Positions 26,277 through 35,269 of a stretch of 64,000 nt of DNA are shown here, piece by piece. The DNA comes from Methylobacillus sp. MM3 (GTDB lineage: Bacteria; Pseudomonadota; Gammaproteobacteria; Burkholderiales; Methylophilaceae). Where the stretch lies: assembly GCF_001645185.1 (NCBI RefSeq), contig NZ_LXTQ01000050.1, positions 1 through 64,000 of the forward strand. The letters run 5' to 3'. How positions within the stretch are numbered: the first letter of the stretch is position 1; every line of letters begins with the position of its first letter. A model generated the notes under the pieces. The model worked only from the letters and a program-made list of their open reading frames with translations, made no database searches and was not told the origin of the DNA. The translations under genes and the position numbers were made by a program.

Positions 26277-27463
26277 AGCCGTTCTTCCAGGATTTCCGCG
26301 ACTTCATCGTCGGTCAGTACGATGGGGTTGGTTTTCATGCTGCTGCCGCGGCAATGGGCAACCACGCGCGGAATATCCTCCCGGCGCATGCCGTATTCGC
26401 CGAGGCGCGGCAACTTCAAACGCTCCGTCCAATCCGCAAGGGTTTCCAGTAACGCGGCGTGCGCCGTTTCATCATCGAGATCCGGCTTGCTCGTCAGCAG
26501 CCTGCCCAACTCGGCATATTTGCTCAATGCCGGACTATCGGGAGCGCGATCACGCAAGCAGCGGATATTGCTGGCACTGCACGCCGCGACCAGCGTGCCG
26601 CAGACCACCCCATGCGGGATAGGGAAGAACGCCCCCAGTGGGGCCGCCAATCCATGCACCGAACCCAGCCCGACCTGCGCCAAGGTGATGCCCGACAGCA
26701 GCGAGGCATAGGCCATGCCGCTCCGATGTGCGGCAAGGTCGCCGATGCCGGCATGCCATGGCAACAGGCTGTCGCGCGCCGCGCGAATGCCGGACAAGGC
26801 CAGGGCGTCGGTAAACGGGTTGGATTTGAGCGAAACGTAGGATTCCAGCAACTGGGTCAACGCATCCATGCCATCGGCTGCAATCAACCCGGATGGGCAT
26901 GTCGCGAGCAACTCCGGATCGACCACGGCATATTTCGCGATCAGGGAATCATGCCGGAAGGATTTCTTGAAGCCCTGCTCGCCCTGCACGGACAGTACGG
27001 CGTTCTTGGTCGCTTCGGAACCCGTGCCGGCTGTGGTCGGCACCGCGACGAAAGGCACGGCCGGGCCTTGATACGGCAACTCCGGACCGACGCCTTCCAG
27101 ATAATCCATCACGCTATTGGGAACGCGCAACAGGCCGGCGATGGCCTTGGCGGCATCCAGCACGCTGCCGCCGCCGATGCCGATGACCACATCGATCTGC
27201 GCATCCTTGAACTGCCGTGCCAACCCGTCAGCCAACTGCGGAGAAGGCTCGCCGCTGACGCTGACGTGGTCAAGGGTAATCCCTGCCGCCTGCAGTCCTT
27301 CCAGCAATTCCGGCCATGATGGCGAATTGCGGAACGATGCGTTGCCCGTCACCAGCAAGACATGCCGGCCGAATTCGAGCGCCAGTTCGGGCAAGCGGCG
27401 GCGCACGCCGTCGCCGAAAACGATACGCGGCAGATTGGAAATCGCAAATGCGGGGATCTTCAT
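26273..27463 (-). CDS. Iron-containing alcohol dehydrogenase
   Basis: 396-residue group III NAD(P)-dependent dehydrogenase. NAD-site GGGS motif: DVVIGIGGGSVLDAAKAIAGL. Substrate-side FVAVPTTAGTGSEATKNAVLS. Metal-site aspartate in GLIAADGMDALTQLLESYVS, and metal histidines in GLGSVHGLAAPLGAFFPIPHGVVCG. The physiological alcohol or aldehyde cannot be read from sequence. It is fourth from the 3' end in translation-coupled order with an ABM monooxygenase, DUF2238 and a VIT transporter, an unusual grouping. Confidence 0.92.
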   Translation of the reverse strand: MKIPAFAISNLPRIVFGDGVRRRLPELALEFGRHVLLVTGNASFRNSPSWPELLEGLQAAGITLDHVSVSGEPSPQLADGLARQFKDAQIDVVIGIGGGSVLDAAKAIAGLLRVPNSVMDYLEGVGPELPYQGPAVPFVAVPTTAGTGSEATKNAVLSVQGEQGFKKSFRHDSLIAKYAVVDPELLATCPSGLIAADGMDALTQLLESYVSLKSNPFTDALALSGIRAARDSLLPWHAGIGDLAAHRSGMAYASLLSGITLAQVGLGSVHGLAAPLGAFFPIPHGVVCGTLVAACSASNIRCLRDRAPDSPALSKYAELGRLLTSKPDLDDETAHAALLETLADWTERLKLPRLGEYGMRREDIPRVVAHCRGSSMKTNPIVLTDDEVAEILEERL

Positions 27464-27762
27464 GCCGACGTCTCCGGATACAGTCCGTGATAGCGCAGGC
27501 CTTCACGCGGCCTCGCCATCCATTCGGCAACGGTATCGCGCCACTTCAGATAATGCGCGGTCTGCTTATGCCGTGCAGTATCGACTTCGCTGGCATAGGC
27601 CTCGTACAGCACAAAATGCGTCGCATTGTCCGGCGACTGCAACACATCGAAACGCCGGTTTCCGGGTTCCAGCACCGAATGTCGATGATTTTCGTGCGTG
27701 GCGCGGATGAAATCGTTCACATGTTCCGGCTTGACGTGGACATGCACCAGCGTGACGTGCAT
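27460..27762 (-). CDS. ABM-family (antibiotic biosynthesis monooxygenase-type) protein
   Basis: 100 residues from the ATG at 27762. The dimeric ferredoxin-like ABM fold reads MHVTLVHVHVKPEHVNDFIRATHENHRHSVLEPGNRRFDVLQSPDNATHFVLYEAYASEVDTARHKQTAHYLKWRDTV split across strands and helices; the key signatures are EPGNxRFDVL, FxLYExY, and HxxTxHYxxW. Relatives include YgiN quinol monooxygenase and LsrG, so the substrate is open. A longer frame upstream overlaps YjbQ and is rejected. It starts 2 bp after the YjbQ stop. Confidence 0.88.
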   Translation of the reverse strand: MHVTLVHVHVKPEHVNDFIRATHENHRHSVLEPGNRRFDVLQSPDNATHFVLYEAYASEVDTARHKQTAHYLKWRDTVAEWMARPREGLRYHGLYPETSA

Positions 27763-27764
27763 CG

Positions 27765-28190
27765 CTATTCTCCTATCAGATGCAGCACCACGCGCCGGGT
27801 ATAGGGCTCGTGGCGGTGCTCGTAAAGAAAGACGCCCTGCCATGTGCCGAGCGCCGCCTTGCCGCCGATCAGCGGGATGCAAAGATGCGTTTGCGTCAGC
27901 GCCGTGCGCACATGTGCCGGCATATCGTCCGGGCCTTCGGCGGTATGGACGAACAGCGGATCGCCGTCCGGCACCAGCCGCGAAAAGAAACGTTCGAGAT
28001 CGGCGATCACGTCAGGATCGTAGTTCTCGTTGATCAGCAGACTGGCGGAAGTGTGCTGGATGTAGAGCGTCAGCATGCCGGTAGTCATGCCACTCTGCCG
28101 AACCCAGGCCGTCACCTCATTGGTGATGTCGTATATGCGGCGGCCGTGGGTATTGACGGAAAGTTGATGTGTAAGTTGGCGCATGTGCAA
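27765..28190 (-). CDS. YjbQ family (UPF0047) protein
   Basis: 141 residues (a second ATG two codons in, at 28184, is equally possible). Family blocks: VNTHGRRIYDITNEVTAWV, GMLTLYIQHTSASLLINENYDPDVIADLERFF, HTAEGPDDMPAHVRTALT, LIGGKAALGTWQGVFLYEHR and RRVVLHLIGE. The His/Glu residues in HTSASL, HTxEGxDDMPAH and EHR are the conserved putative metal site. Some YjbQ proteins show weak thiamin-phosphate synthase activity; the real role is unknown. First gene of the five-gene unit. Confidence 0.92.
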   Translation of the reverse strand: MHMRQLTHQLSVNTHGRRIYDITNEVTAWVRQSGMTTGMLTLYIQHTSASLLINENYDPDVIADLERFFSRLVPDGDPLFVHTAEGPDDMPAHVRTALTQTHLCIPLIGGKAALGTWQGVFLYEHRHEPYTRRVVLHLIGE

Positions 28191-28355
28191 AGGCTTCGGT
28201 CAAAGAGACAGGAAATTATAGCCCCGGCCCGAAGGCTGTGCGCCGTCATGCAGTTCTGAAACGTTCATTCACAACGGGAAAGCGCTCCGAATCATGAGCG
28301 AAATAGGGCATGGCAATGCGAGCGCGCAGCCAGCGACCGTCAGATGCCGATACTG

Positions 28356-29024
28356 TCAGCCCGATGTCCCATCTTTCACCAACGCATAAACGACTTCTTT
28401 CAGCCGCGTCACGCCTTTGTCGCGAAAGCGCGGCTCCTGCGCCAGGATGTCCTCTTCCAGCAACAGTTTTATAGTGCACTGCGCACCGAACAACGCGGAT
28501 ACTTCCGCCGAATCGACATTGAACGGCGGCCCCGGCATTTCATGCTGCGGGTATTCGAAGGCGACAAGCAGGGTTTGGGCGCCAGAGGGAAGCAACCTCA
28601 GAAGGTGGCGGGCATAGCGCTCACGCATTTCCGGCGGAAGCGCAATCAGGGCGGCCCGATCATAAACCGCCGACACTCCGTCCAAATGCGATGCCGTAAG
28701 CGCGAAGAAATCCCCGCAGTAGAGCCGGATACCGTCGCACTCATAGAACTGGAATGAATCAACTGTCGAGACGGATGGCGTCAGGCGATTTTCTTCAAAA
28801 AACTCCCGCACCGCGATGGGGCTGACTTCCACCCCCACGACCTCATGCCCTTGCGCACGCAGCCAGAGCAGATCATTGCTTTTTCCGCACAAGGGGACGA
28901 AAACCCGGCTGCCGGGAGCAATGCCCAGCGTAGGCCAGAAACGGGTCAGATAGGGATGCGCTGCATCGCGATGGAAACCGATCTCTCGGTTCTCCCAGCG
29001 TTCGCGCCAGAAATCAGGATTCAT
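28356..29024 (-). CDS. tpm: Thiopurine S-methyltransferase
   Basis: 222-residue SAM methyltransferase. Bacterial TPMT hallmarks: DFWRERWENREIGFH at the N-terminus, RVFVPLCGKSNDLLWLRAQGHEVVGVEVS (SAM motif I), and VYDRAALIALPPEMRERYARH. Bacterial TPMTs methylate thiols and can volatilise selenium or tellurium compounds. It stands alone; the YjbQ start is separated by 165 bp in which I see no gene. Confidence 0.93.
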   Translation of the reverse strand: MNPDFWRERWENREIGFHRDAAHPYLTRFWPTLGIAPGSRVFVPLCGKSNDLLWLRAQGHEVVGVEVSPIAVREFFEENRLTPSVSTVDSFQFYECDGIRLYCGDFFALTASHLDGVSAVYDRAALIALPPEMRERYARHLLRLLPSGAQTLLVAFEYPQHEMPGPPFNVDSAEVSALFGAQCTIKLLLEEDILAQEPRFRDKGVTRLKEVVYALVKDGTSG

Positions 29025-29069
29025 TGTCTTTTTTACTCCGAAAACATTCCCAGCATTTGGGGTGCAGGG

Positions 29070-29513
29070 CTAAGGTTTATACAGGTGGTTGAAATGAGTC
29101 TCGCTGAATCCATTCATGAGATTGTCTCCAACCAGGATGAGCGGCACTCCTTTGCCGTTGAGTGCGTCATATTCAGACTTCGCGCTTGCGGAGCTTTCAA
29201 TGTCGTAATCTTCAAAGGGAATGTTGTTTGCCTGGAAATAGCGGCGCGCCTTGGTGCAATAACCGCACCAGGCAGTCCCATACAGGATGACGTTTTTTTT
29301 GCCCGCCGATTTGGGAGCAATTGTCTTGATAGTGCGCGGCGCGCGATAAGTCTGCACTCCGGAAATGCTTCTAACCTTGAATTCCTCGTAACGCGCGCCT
29401 TGCGGCTTACGGTCCTCGAAATGCACTGTTCCGTCCTTGTCCACCCATTTGTAGATTTCTGCCGAAACTTCGACCGACAACAGCGTCAATACCAACCACA
29501 GCAATACATGCAT
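29070..29513 (-). CDS. Periplasmic DUF4124-glutaredoxin fusion
   Basis: 147 residues. Signal peptide MHVLLWLVLTLLSVEVSA. DUF4124 (EIYKWVDKDGTVHFEDRKPQGARYEEF, about 19-45). A linker follows, then a glutaredoxin-like domain (NVILYGTAWCGYCTKARRYFQANNIPFEDYDIE, CGYC active site, and KGVPLILVGDNLMNG). DUF4124 is a murein- or envelope-associated module of unknown role. The fusion suggests an exported thiol oxidoreductase. A glutaredoxin in the periplasm, where glutathione reductase is absent, is unusual. Confidence 0.9.
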   Translation of the reverse strand: MHVLLWLVLTLLSVEVSAEIYKWVDKDGTVHFEDRKPQGARYEEFKVRSISGVQTYRAPRTIKTIAPKSAGKKNVILYGTAWCGYCTKARRYFQANNIPFEDYDIESSASAKSEYDALNGKGVPLILVGDNLMNGFSETHFNHLYKP

Positions 29514-29559
29514 GCTTTCCCCACAGGATTTTTGTTATGGGATTGGTTTTTATTACCAA

Positions 29560-30492
29560 CTAGCCTTTCTTGAGCACAACAGGAGAAGGCATTACCAGGT
29601 TTTCTTCATAAGGATGTGACGCGCGTTGATAGAACTCCATTACGCGTTTCACGTAGTTACGCGTTTCCGGATAGGGAGGTACGCCCTTGTAGCGGTCCAC
29701 TGCGCGTTCACCGGCGTTATAGGCCGCGGCGACCAGCTGGACATCGCCCTTGAAATAAGAGAGCAGCCAGCGCAGGTACTTGAGGCCGCCCTTGATATTT
29801 TGCGTGGCGTCGAAAGCGTTCTTGACGTTGAAGCGCTCGGCGGTTGCGGGAATCAGCTGCATCAGGCCCATGGCGTCCTTGTTCGAAAGCGCTTCGGGAC
29901 TGAAGTTGGATTCGACCGCGATCACCGACAATGCGAAATTGGGATCGATGCCGTACCAGTCGGAAAGGGAACGCACCATCTCGACCACCCAGCGACGACT
30001 CTTGGGCAGAGTTTCGACATAACGCTCGATGCGGGTGATTTCCGGCTCCAGTTCGGAACGAATGCTGGATCGCGGAGGGAGTTTTTCGGGCAGCACTTCT
30101 GCCAGGACGCACTGGGGCAATTTGTCCGCCTGCTGCAAATTGATGGTTTCCAGCATGTTCTGCGCCTGGAAATGTCCCTGATGCGCGGCCACCTGGAACA
30201 GTGCCGCTGCCTGTTCGCGGTTTTCGGGAACCCCTTTGCCGAAGGCGTATTGCATGCCTAAACGATACTGTGCTTCGGCGCTGCCCAGCCTGGAAGCCGT
30301 GCAATACAATTTGGCCACGCTCCAGCCTTTATCGGGATCGTCCAGTTCGCCCGCCAGCACATCGGCTTGCGTCAGCAGCTCACGTACCTTGGGCGATTCC
30401 TCGGAATAATCCGCCGGCATGGAGGCAGCATTGGCCGCTCCTGCGGCCAGCCAGAAAAACACAGCAACCGATTGTTTTATCGAACTTAAGAT
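29560..30492 (-). CDS. Lytic transglycosylase with Sel1 repeat; probable AUC start
   Basis: The conserved body (from MPADYSEESP) has a Sel1-like repeat (SAEAQYRLGMQYAFGKGVPENREQAAALFQVAAHQGHFQAQ region, about 60-105) and a C-terminal SLT domain: LSVIAVESNFSPEALSNKDAMG (catalytic Glu in VES), LMQLIPATAERFNV, and VAAAYNAGERAV. The first GTG (30462) would give a signal peptide with no positive charge. Extending in frame gives LSSIKQSVAVFFWLAAGAANA, a good signal peptide. The only initiator-like codon with a ribosome site is ATC at 30490-30492, preceded by GGAG 8 nt upstream. If not AUC-initiated, use 29560..30462. Confidence 0.8.
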   Translation of the reverse strand: MLSSIKQSVAVFFWLAAGAANAASMPADYSEESPKVRELLTQADVLAGELDDPDKGWSVAKLYCTASRLGSAEAQYRLGMQYAFGKGVPENREQAAALFQVAAHQGHFQAQNMLETINLQQADKLPQCVLAEVLPEKLPPRSSIRSELEPEITRIERYVETLPKSRRWVVEMVRSLSDWYGIDPNFALSVIAVESNFSPEALSNKDAMGLMQLIPATAERFNVKNAFDATQNIKGGLKYLRWLLSYFKGDVQLVAAAYNAGERAVDRYKGVPPYPETRNYVKRVMEFYQRASHPYEENLVMPSPVVLKKG

Positions 30493-30581
30493 GGCAGCAT
30501 CTCCGATGCCCCGATAGATGGATAAGTATACTCTTACACAACACTACCGTCGCAATCGGGACTTAACAATTGCCGCAAAAC

Positions 30582-31226
30582 TCACGTCCGCAATCTGGCC
30601 TTGTATGCTCGCACCAGCCCGCTCACGACCAACGAGCCCAGCCCGAGCGCCAAACCCAGCAGCACAATGGCGCCCATGTGGTCGCGAATCAGCGGAATGT
30701 TGCCGAAGAAATAGCCGCCGGGCACCAGCACAAGCACCCACACCGCGGCACCGGCAATCACCGAAATCAGAAAGTTCTCGAAGGTCATGCCGGCAATGCC
30801 ACCGACAAACGGTGCAAATGTGCGAACTACGGCAATGAATGGAGACAGAATGAAAGTGACGCGCCCGTAGCGTTCGTAAAACGCATGCGTCTTTTGCAAT
30901 GCGCCGCGATCCAGCCAGCGATAGTTCAAGGTATACGCCCGCTGGCCGATGGCATGCCCCGTACCGTAGCTCAAGATGCTCCCGGACACGGCGGCAACAA
31001 AAAGCAGAGGCGTCAGCAGCCAGATATTGAGTGCGCCCATCGCACAAAATGCCCCGCAGAGAAACAACAAGGGATCGCCCGGCAGGAAGAATAAAGGCAA
31101 CACGCCTATTTCGCAGAAGACAACTGCGAACAACACCACATAGATCACCTCATGGTGATGGGCGATCATGCCGCCGAGCTGCTGATCGAAATGCACGAGA
31201 AAATTCAGGAACTGCGCAAAGTCCAT
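30582..31226 (-). CDS. DedA-family inner-membrane protein
   Basis: 214 residues from the ATG at 31226 (MDFAQFLNFLVHFDQQLG). Family marks: FCEIGVLPLFFLPGDPLLFLCGAF (the F/Y..G...PGE-like motif with PGD), SILSYGTGHAIGQRAY, GALQKTHAFYERYGRVTFILSPFIAVVRTFAPFVGGIAGM (the R-F-P-x-R-x-x-x-P-x-x-A-G type motif). DedA/DUF307 proteins are linked to undecaprenyl-phosphate or phospholipid flipping and proton-dependent homeostasis. Monocistronic as far as visible. Confidence 0.93.
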   Translation of the reverse strand: MDFAQFLNFLVHFDQQLGGMIAHHHEVIYVVLFAVVFCEIGVLPLFFLPGDPLLFLCGAFCAMGALNIWLLTPLLFVAAVSGSILSYGTGHAIGQRAYTLNYRWLDRGALQKTHAFYERYGRVTFILSPFIAVVRTFAPFVGGIAGMTFENFLISVIAGAAVWVLVLVPGGYFFGNIPLIRDHMGAIVLLGLALGLGSLVVSGLVRAYKARLRT

Positions 31227-31308
31227 GCTGATATTCCCGGTGACTGGCCGCAACTGCGTCCAATATAGCAGTCATTCACCGTCTTGGCACCAAGCCCGCA
31301 CAGACAAA

Positions 31309-31335
31309 ACAAAGGCCAGATAAACTGGCCTTTGT
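31309..31335 (-). terminator. Terminator after the EF-hand gene
   Basis: ACAAAGGCCAG / CTGGCCTTTGT, 11-bp arms with a 5-nt loop, followed on the minus strand by a T-rich stretch, just after the EF-hand stop. Confidence 0.82.
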
Positions 31336-31352
31336 CTGTAACAACATTCGCG

Positions 31353-31847
31353 TCAATTACCGGTTGTCTTGCGCAGCCAACTCTCCGCGTCGATCATTTT
31401 TTCGCCCTTCGTGTCCATGGCGGTAAAAACCGAGTCATGGAACTTGATGAACTCATCCTTGGTGACCTTGTGGTCCTTGTCGGTATCCATCGCCTTCATC
31501 ATCTCCATCTTGCGCAATTGCTGGCTGTAACCGCCAGTCGCGATACTGACCTTGTTGTCGCTCTTGGTGCCCACCCATTCTTTGCTGTCGATGGCGCCGT
31601 CGCGATTTTTATCCAGTTCGTCAAAGAGCGAACCGTAATAGGTCGTAAATTCCTCATTGGAAACCATATGGTCGCTGTTCGCGTCCAGCATCTTCATCAT
31701 TTCCATGGTATGTAGTTCACGGTTGTAGCCGCCGGTGCCCAGCATGGTATCTGCAGATACTGCGACTGTGGAAAATCCCGCCAGCGACAGCAGCACTCCG
31801 ACAACCATTGCAGTGCGATTACAATGAATAGCCATTCGAGTAGTCAT
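31353..31847 (-). CDS. Secreted EF-hand protein with internal duplication
   Basis: 164 residues, signal peptide ending near SADT (TAMVVGVLLSLAGFSTVAVSA). Four EF-hand loops: 55-66 (DANSDHMVSNEE), 79-90 (DKNRDGAIDSKE), 121-132 (DTDKDHKVTKDE) and 145-156 (DTKGEKMIDAES). The last is degenerate, with Lys at position 3 and Ser at 12. Residues 38-94 and 103-160 are a clear tandem copy (GGYNRELHTMEMMKMLD / GGYSQQLRKMEMMKAMD). Probably a periplasmic calcium binder. The start has GGAG 7 nt upstream. An inverted repeat CTAATT-AAAAG-AATTAG (31857-31873) lies at the ribosome site. Confidence 0.9.
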   Translation of the reverse strand: MTTRMAIHCNRTAMVVGVLLSLAGFSTVAVSADTMLGTGGYNRELHTMEMMKMLDANSDHMVSNEEFTTYYGSLFDELDKNRDGAIDSKEWVGTKSDNKVSIATGGYSQQLRKMEMMKAMDTDKDHKVTKDEFIKFHDSVFTAMDTKGEKMIDAESWLRKTTGN

Positions 31848-31873
31848 TTCAGTCTCCTAATTAAAAGAATTAG

Positions 31874-32406
31874 CGGGAACAAATCCTTGAAAACCGGATT
31901 TACCTGCGAACATTAGTCGGCCAGCCTGCAAACCCCTTACGTAAATTCAATACGTACCGATCTAACGCTGTCACATCTCCCTTAAGATGAGGAATAAATT
32001 CAGGATGTCCAAATGATCCACAAGACGCGTTATACGAACGAAGCAAGAGTCCGAAACAGCGGTCCAGGGGCCGCACAATAAACACTTTGACTCATGCCTT
32101 GCACCGTGCCAGCCAAGAAGATTCCGGCCCATCAGCCAAGCGGTCGTGGGACTCCCGGGTACGGCAGAGGCACGTCACATCGTCGACCGCGAGAACGCTT
32201 CCGCCATCACGAATCTGGATACTGGCAATCGGGTTGCCCCACCTTCTAAATCAAGCACAATACATGCCCATCAGGGGCAGGCTTGCCGGAAGCCACAAAT
32301 GACACGGGACCGGAGTAGATGAGCCAGAGAAGGAAGGACGTCTCTGTAAAGTTATCCGACAATCGGGATCGCGGAGGGGTCGTTGAGTTGGATTTATTGC
32401 CATGAA
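31874..32406. other. Gene-poor stretch of about 0.53 kb
   Basis: No recognisable gene. Two small open frames (61 and 71 codons) have no family resemblance, no ribosome site and unlike codon use. A minus-strand stretch near 32095-32250 reads RWGNPIASIQIRDGGSVLAVDDV and runs to a stop, which looks like a decayed coding fragment without a start. A short hairpin TGCCC-ATCAG-GGGCA is at 32265-32279. It may hold promoters for neighbours or a gene relic. Confidence 0.5.
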
Positions 32407-32440
32407 AACTCCTCTTGCCGGAGGGCGGACAAGAGGAGTT
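32407..32440 (-). terminator. clpB terminator
   Basis: On the minus strand AACTCCTCTTG and CAAGAGGAGTT arms (11 bp, 12-nt loop) followed by TTTTC, 54 bp after the clpB stop. Confidence 0.85.
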
Positions 32441-32493
32441 GAATCACTTTAATACCTTAAAAAGAAGAATCTGCCGTAAGGGGCAATGGTTGC

Positions 32494-35073
32494 TCAATCC
32501 TTGTTAAAAACCATCTTGCCTGCCTGCACATCCACCTTGACGGTATCCTTCGCCGCAAAATTTCCGGCGAGGATTTCCTTTGCCAGCGGATTTTCGATTT
32601 CCGACTGGATCGCGCGCTTGAGCGGTCTTGCGCCGTAGACCGGATCGAAACCTGCCGCAGCGATTTCAGCAAGGGCCGCGTCGGTCACCACCATATCCAT
32701 TTCCATCGCCTTCAATCGCTTGGCGAGACTCTGCAACTGGATTGCGGCAATGGACTTCACGTGCGCTTCGCCCAAGCCATGGAATACCACCACCTCGTCG
32801 ATGCGGTTGATGAATTCCGGACGGAAGTAGCTCTTCACTTCGGCCATCACCGCCAGCTTGATGACCTGGTAATCGTCGCCGGCCATCTGCTGGATCATCT
32901 GGCTGCCGAGATTGGAGGTCATGATGATAACGGTGTTCTTGAAGTCCACGGTACGGCCCTGGCCGTCGGTCATGCGGCCGTCGTCCAGCACCTGCAACAG
33001 CACGTTGAAGACATCCGGGTGTGCCTTTTCCACTTCGTCGAACAGGATCACGGAATACGGCTTGCGGCGCACGGCTTCGGTCAGCGTGCCGCCCTCCTCG
33101 TAACCCACATAGCCCGGCGGCGCGCCGATCAGGCGGGCGACGGAGTGCTTCTCCATGAACTCGCTCATGTCGATGCGGATCAGGTGATCCTCGCTATCAA
33201 ACAGAAAACCTGCCAGCGCCTTGCATAGCTCGGTCTTGCCGACGCCGGTCGGGCCGAGGAACAGGAAGGAGCCGTACGGCCGGTTGGGGTCGGACAGGCC
33301 GGAGCGCGAGCGGCGGATGGCGTCGGACACCAGTCGCACGGCCTCATCCTGCCCTACTACGCGCTCGTGCAGCTTGTCTTCCATGTGCAGCAGCTTGTCG
33401 CGCTCGCCCTGCATCATTTTGGAAACCGGAATACCGGTCGCGCGCGACACCACCTCGGCGATTTCCTCCGCGCCTACCTGAGTGCGCAGCAGCTTGTGTT
33501 TGGGCTCGGCTCCCGCCGTCGCCTCGGCCTGCCTGAGTTGGGCTTCCAGCTCAGGCAGCTTGCCGTACTGGATTTCAGCAAGCTTGTCGTACTGACCCTG
33601 GCGTTGCAGATCGGCCATCTGCGCCTTGAGTTTGTCGATTTCCTCCTTGATGTGCTGGCTACCGTGCACCTGCGCCTTTTCGGCCTTCCAGATTTCATCG
33701 AGGTCGGAATACTCCTTTTCAAGACGCGCGATTTCCTCTTCGATCAGCGCAAAGCGCTTCTGCGAAGCTTCGTCCTTTTCCTTGCGCACGGCTTCACGCT
33801 CGATCTTGAGCTGGATCAGACGGCGATCGAGCTTGTCCATCGCTTCCGGCTTGGAATCGATCTCCATCTTGATGCGACTCGCGGCCTCGTCGATCAGGTC
33901 GATCGCCTTGTCCGGCAGAAAACGGTCGGTGATATAGCGGTGGCTCAATTCGGCAGCAGCGACGATGGCTGGGTCGGTAATGTCCACGCCGTGGTGCAAC
34001 TCATATTTTTCCTGCAAGCCACGCAGGATGGCGATGGTCGATTCGACGGTGGGTTCGTCCACCAGCACTTTCTGGAAACGGCGCTCCAGTGCGGCGTCCT
34101 TTTCGATGTATTTGCGGTATTCGTCCAGCGTGGTCGCGCCGACGCAATGCAACTCGCCGCGCGCCAGGGCGGGCTTCAGCATGTTGCCGGCGTCCATCGC
34201 GCCTTCGGCCTTGCCCGCGCCGACCATGGTGTGGAGTTCATCGATAAAGACGATGGTGCGGCCTTCGTCCAGCGACAGTTCCTTGAGCACGGACTTCAGG
34301 CGCTCCTCGAATTCGCCGCGGTATTTCGCGCCAGCGAGCAGCGCTGCCATGTCGAGCGACAGGACTTTCTTGTTCTTCAGCGTTTCCGGCACCTCGCCGT
34401 TGACGATGCGCTGCGCCAGCCCTTCGACAATGGCCGTCTTGCCGACGCCGGGCTCGCCGATCAGCACCGGGTTGTTCTTGGTGCGGCGCTGCAGTACCTG
34501 GATGGTGCGGCGAATCTCATCGTCGCGGCCGATGACCGGATCGAGCTTGCCCATGCGCGCGCGCTCCGTCAGGTCCAGTGTGTATTTCTTCAATGCCTCG
34601 CGGCTGCCTTCGGCCTCGGCGCTCTGCACGTTTTCGCCGCCGCGCACGGTGTTGATGGCCTGTTCCAGCGCCTTGCGGACAAGCCCGTTCTGCTTCAGCA
34701 GGCGGCCGGCCTCGCCCTTGTCTTCGGTCAATGCGAGCAGAAACATCTCGCTGGCGATAAAGGCGTCGCCATGCTTTAGCGCTTCCTTGTCGGTCAGGTT
34801 GAGCAGGTTGTTGAGGTCGCGCGAGATGGAAATTTCCCCACCGGTGCCCTCAACTTTGGGCAGGCGATCAATCGCGTGACTCAGGCCGTTCTTCAGCGGT
34901 ACTAGATTGACTCCGGCGCGCGAAAGCAGCGATGCGGTACCGCCATCCTCCTGGCTCAGCAACGCGGAGAGCAGGTGGAGCGGCTCGATATAGGCGTGAT
35001 CATTGGCGTTTGCCAGGCTTTGTGCATCGCCCAGCGCTTGCTGGAATTTGGTCGTCAATTTATCGAAACGCAT
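32494..35073 (-). CDS. clpB: Disaggregase chaperone ClpB
   Basis: 859-residue Hsp104/ClpB ATPase that rescues aggregated proteins with DnaK. Clp-N repeats (1-150), first AAA+ domain with Walker [19 protein letters not shown] and Walker [13 protein letters not shown], pore loop [13 protein letters not shown], long coiled-coil M domain (about 410-525), second AAA+ domain with [18 protein letters not shown] and [16 protein letters not shown], pore GYVGYEEGG, and C-terminal D2-small domain. Length and all motifs intact. Preceded by a sigma32-like promoter, followed by its own terminator. Confidence 0.98.
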   Translation of the reverse strand: MRFDKLTTKFQQALGDAQSLANANDHAYIEPLHLLSALLSQEDGGTASLLSRAGVNLVPLKNGLSHAIDRLPKVEGTGGEISISRDLNNLLNLTDKEALKHGDAFIASEMFLLALTEDKGEAGRLLKQNGLVRKALEQAINTVRGGENVQSAEAEGSREALKKYTLDLTERARMGKLDPVIGRDDEIRRTIQVLQRRTKNNPVLIGEPGVGKTAIVEGLAQRIVNGEVPETLKNKKVLSLDMAALLAGAKYRGEFEERLKSVLKELSLDEGRTIVFIDELHTMVGAGKAEGAMDAGNMLKPALARGELHCVGATTLDEYRKYIEKDAALERRFQKVLVDEPTVESTIAILRGLQEKYELHHGVDITDPAIVAAAELSHRYITDRFLPDKAIDLIDEAASRIKMEIDSKPEAMDKLDRRLIQLKIEREAVRKEKDEASQKRFALIEEEIARLEKEYSDLDEIWKAEKAQVHGSQHIKEEIDKLKAQMADLQRQGQYDKLAEIQYGKLPELEAQLRQAEATAGAEPKHKLLRTQVGAEEIAEVVSRATGIPVSKMMQGERDKLLHMEDKLHERVVGQDEAVRLVSDAIRRSRSGLSDPNRPYGSFLFLGPTGVGKTELCKALAGFLFDSEDHLIRIDMSEFMEKHSVARLIGAPPGYVGYEEGGTLTEAVRRKPYSVILFDEVEKAHPDVFNVLLQVLDDGRMTDGQGRTVDFKNTVIIMTSNLGSQMIQQMAGDDYQVIKLAVMAEVKSYFRPEFINRIDEVVVFHGLGEAHVKSIAAIQLQSLAKRLKAMEMDMVVTDAALAEIAAAGFDPVYGARPLKRAIQSEIENPLAKEILAGNFAAKDTVKVDVQAGKMVFNKD

Positions 35074-35112
35074 GGCTGGCTTCCTCGGTAATGTTCATTT
35101 GATGCTTCCAAT

Positions 35113-35138
35113 GTGAGGGGCGAACTGGCAATTTCAAG
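35113..35138 (-). promoter_or_regulatory. Sigma32-type heat-shock promoter of clpB
   Basis: On the minus strand CTTGAAA (35132-35138), an 11-bp gap and CCCCTCAC (35113-35120), close to the sigma32 consensus CTTGAAA-N11-15-CCCCATNT, 40 bp before clpB. Confidence 0.75.
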
Positions 35139-35269
35139 ATTATCCCTAAGTGGAGATAGGAATTGATGCATTTTTCTGGTTGCACAGCAGCGCGGCAACG
35201 CACACAATATGCAGCATAAAACCTTGTTAGAATGCCGGTTAACGTGCAAAAGGGCTGTCAAATAAACGT

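Noticed and set aside
28246-28479. 77-codon minus-strand frame between YjbQ and tpm
   Set aside because: It overlaps the 3' end of tpm, has no start signal and matches no family.
33367-34779. 470-codon open frame antisense to clpB
   Set aside because: Shadow of clpB with no recognisable domain.
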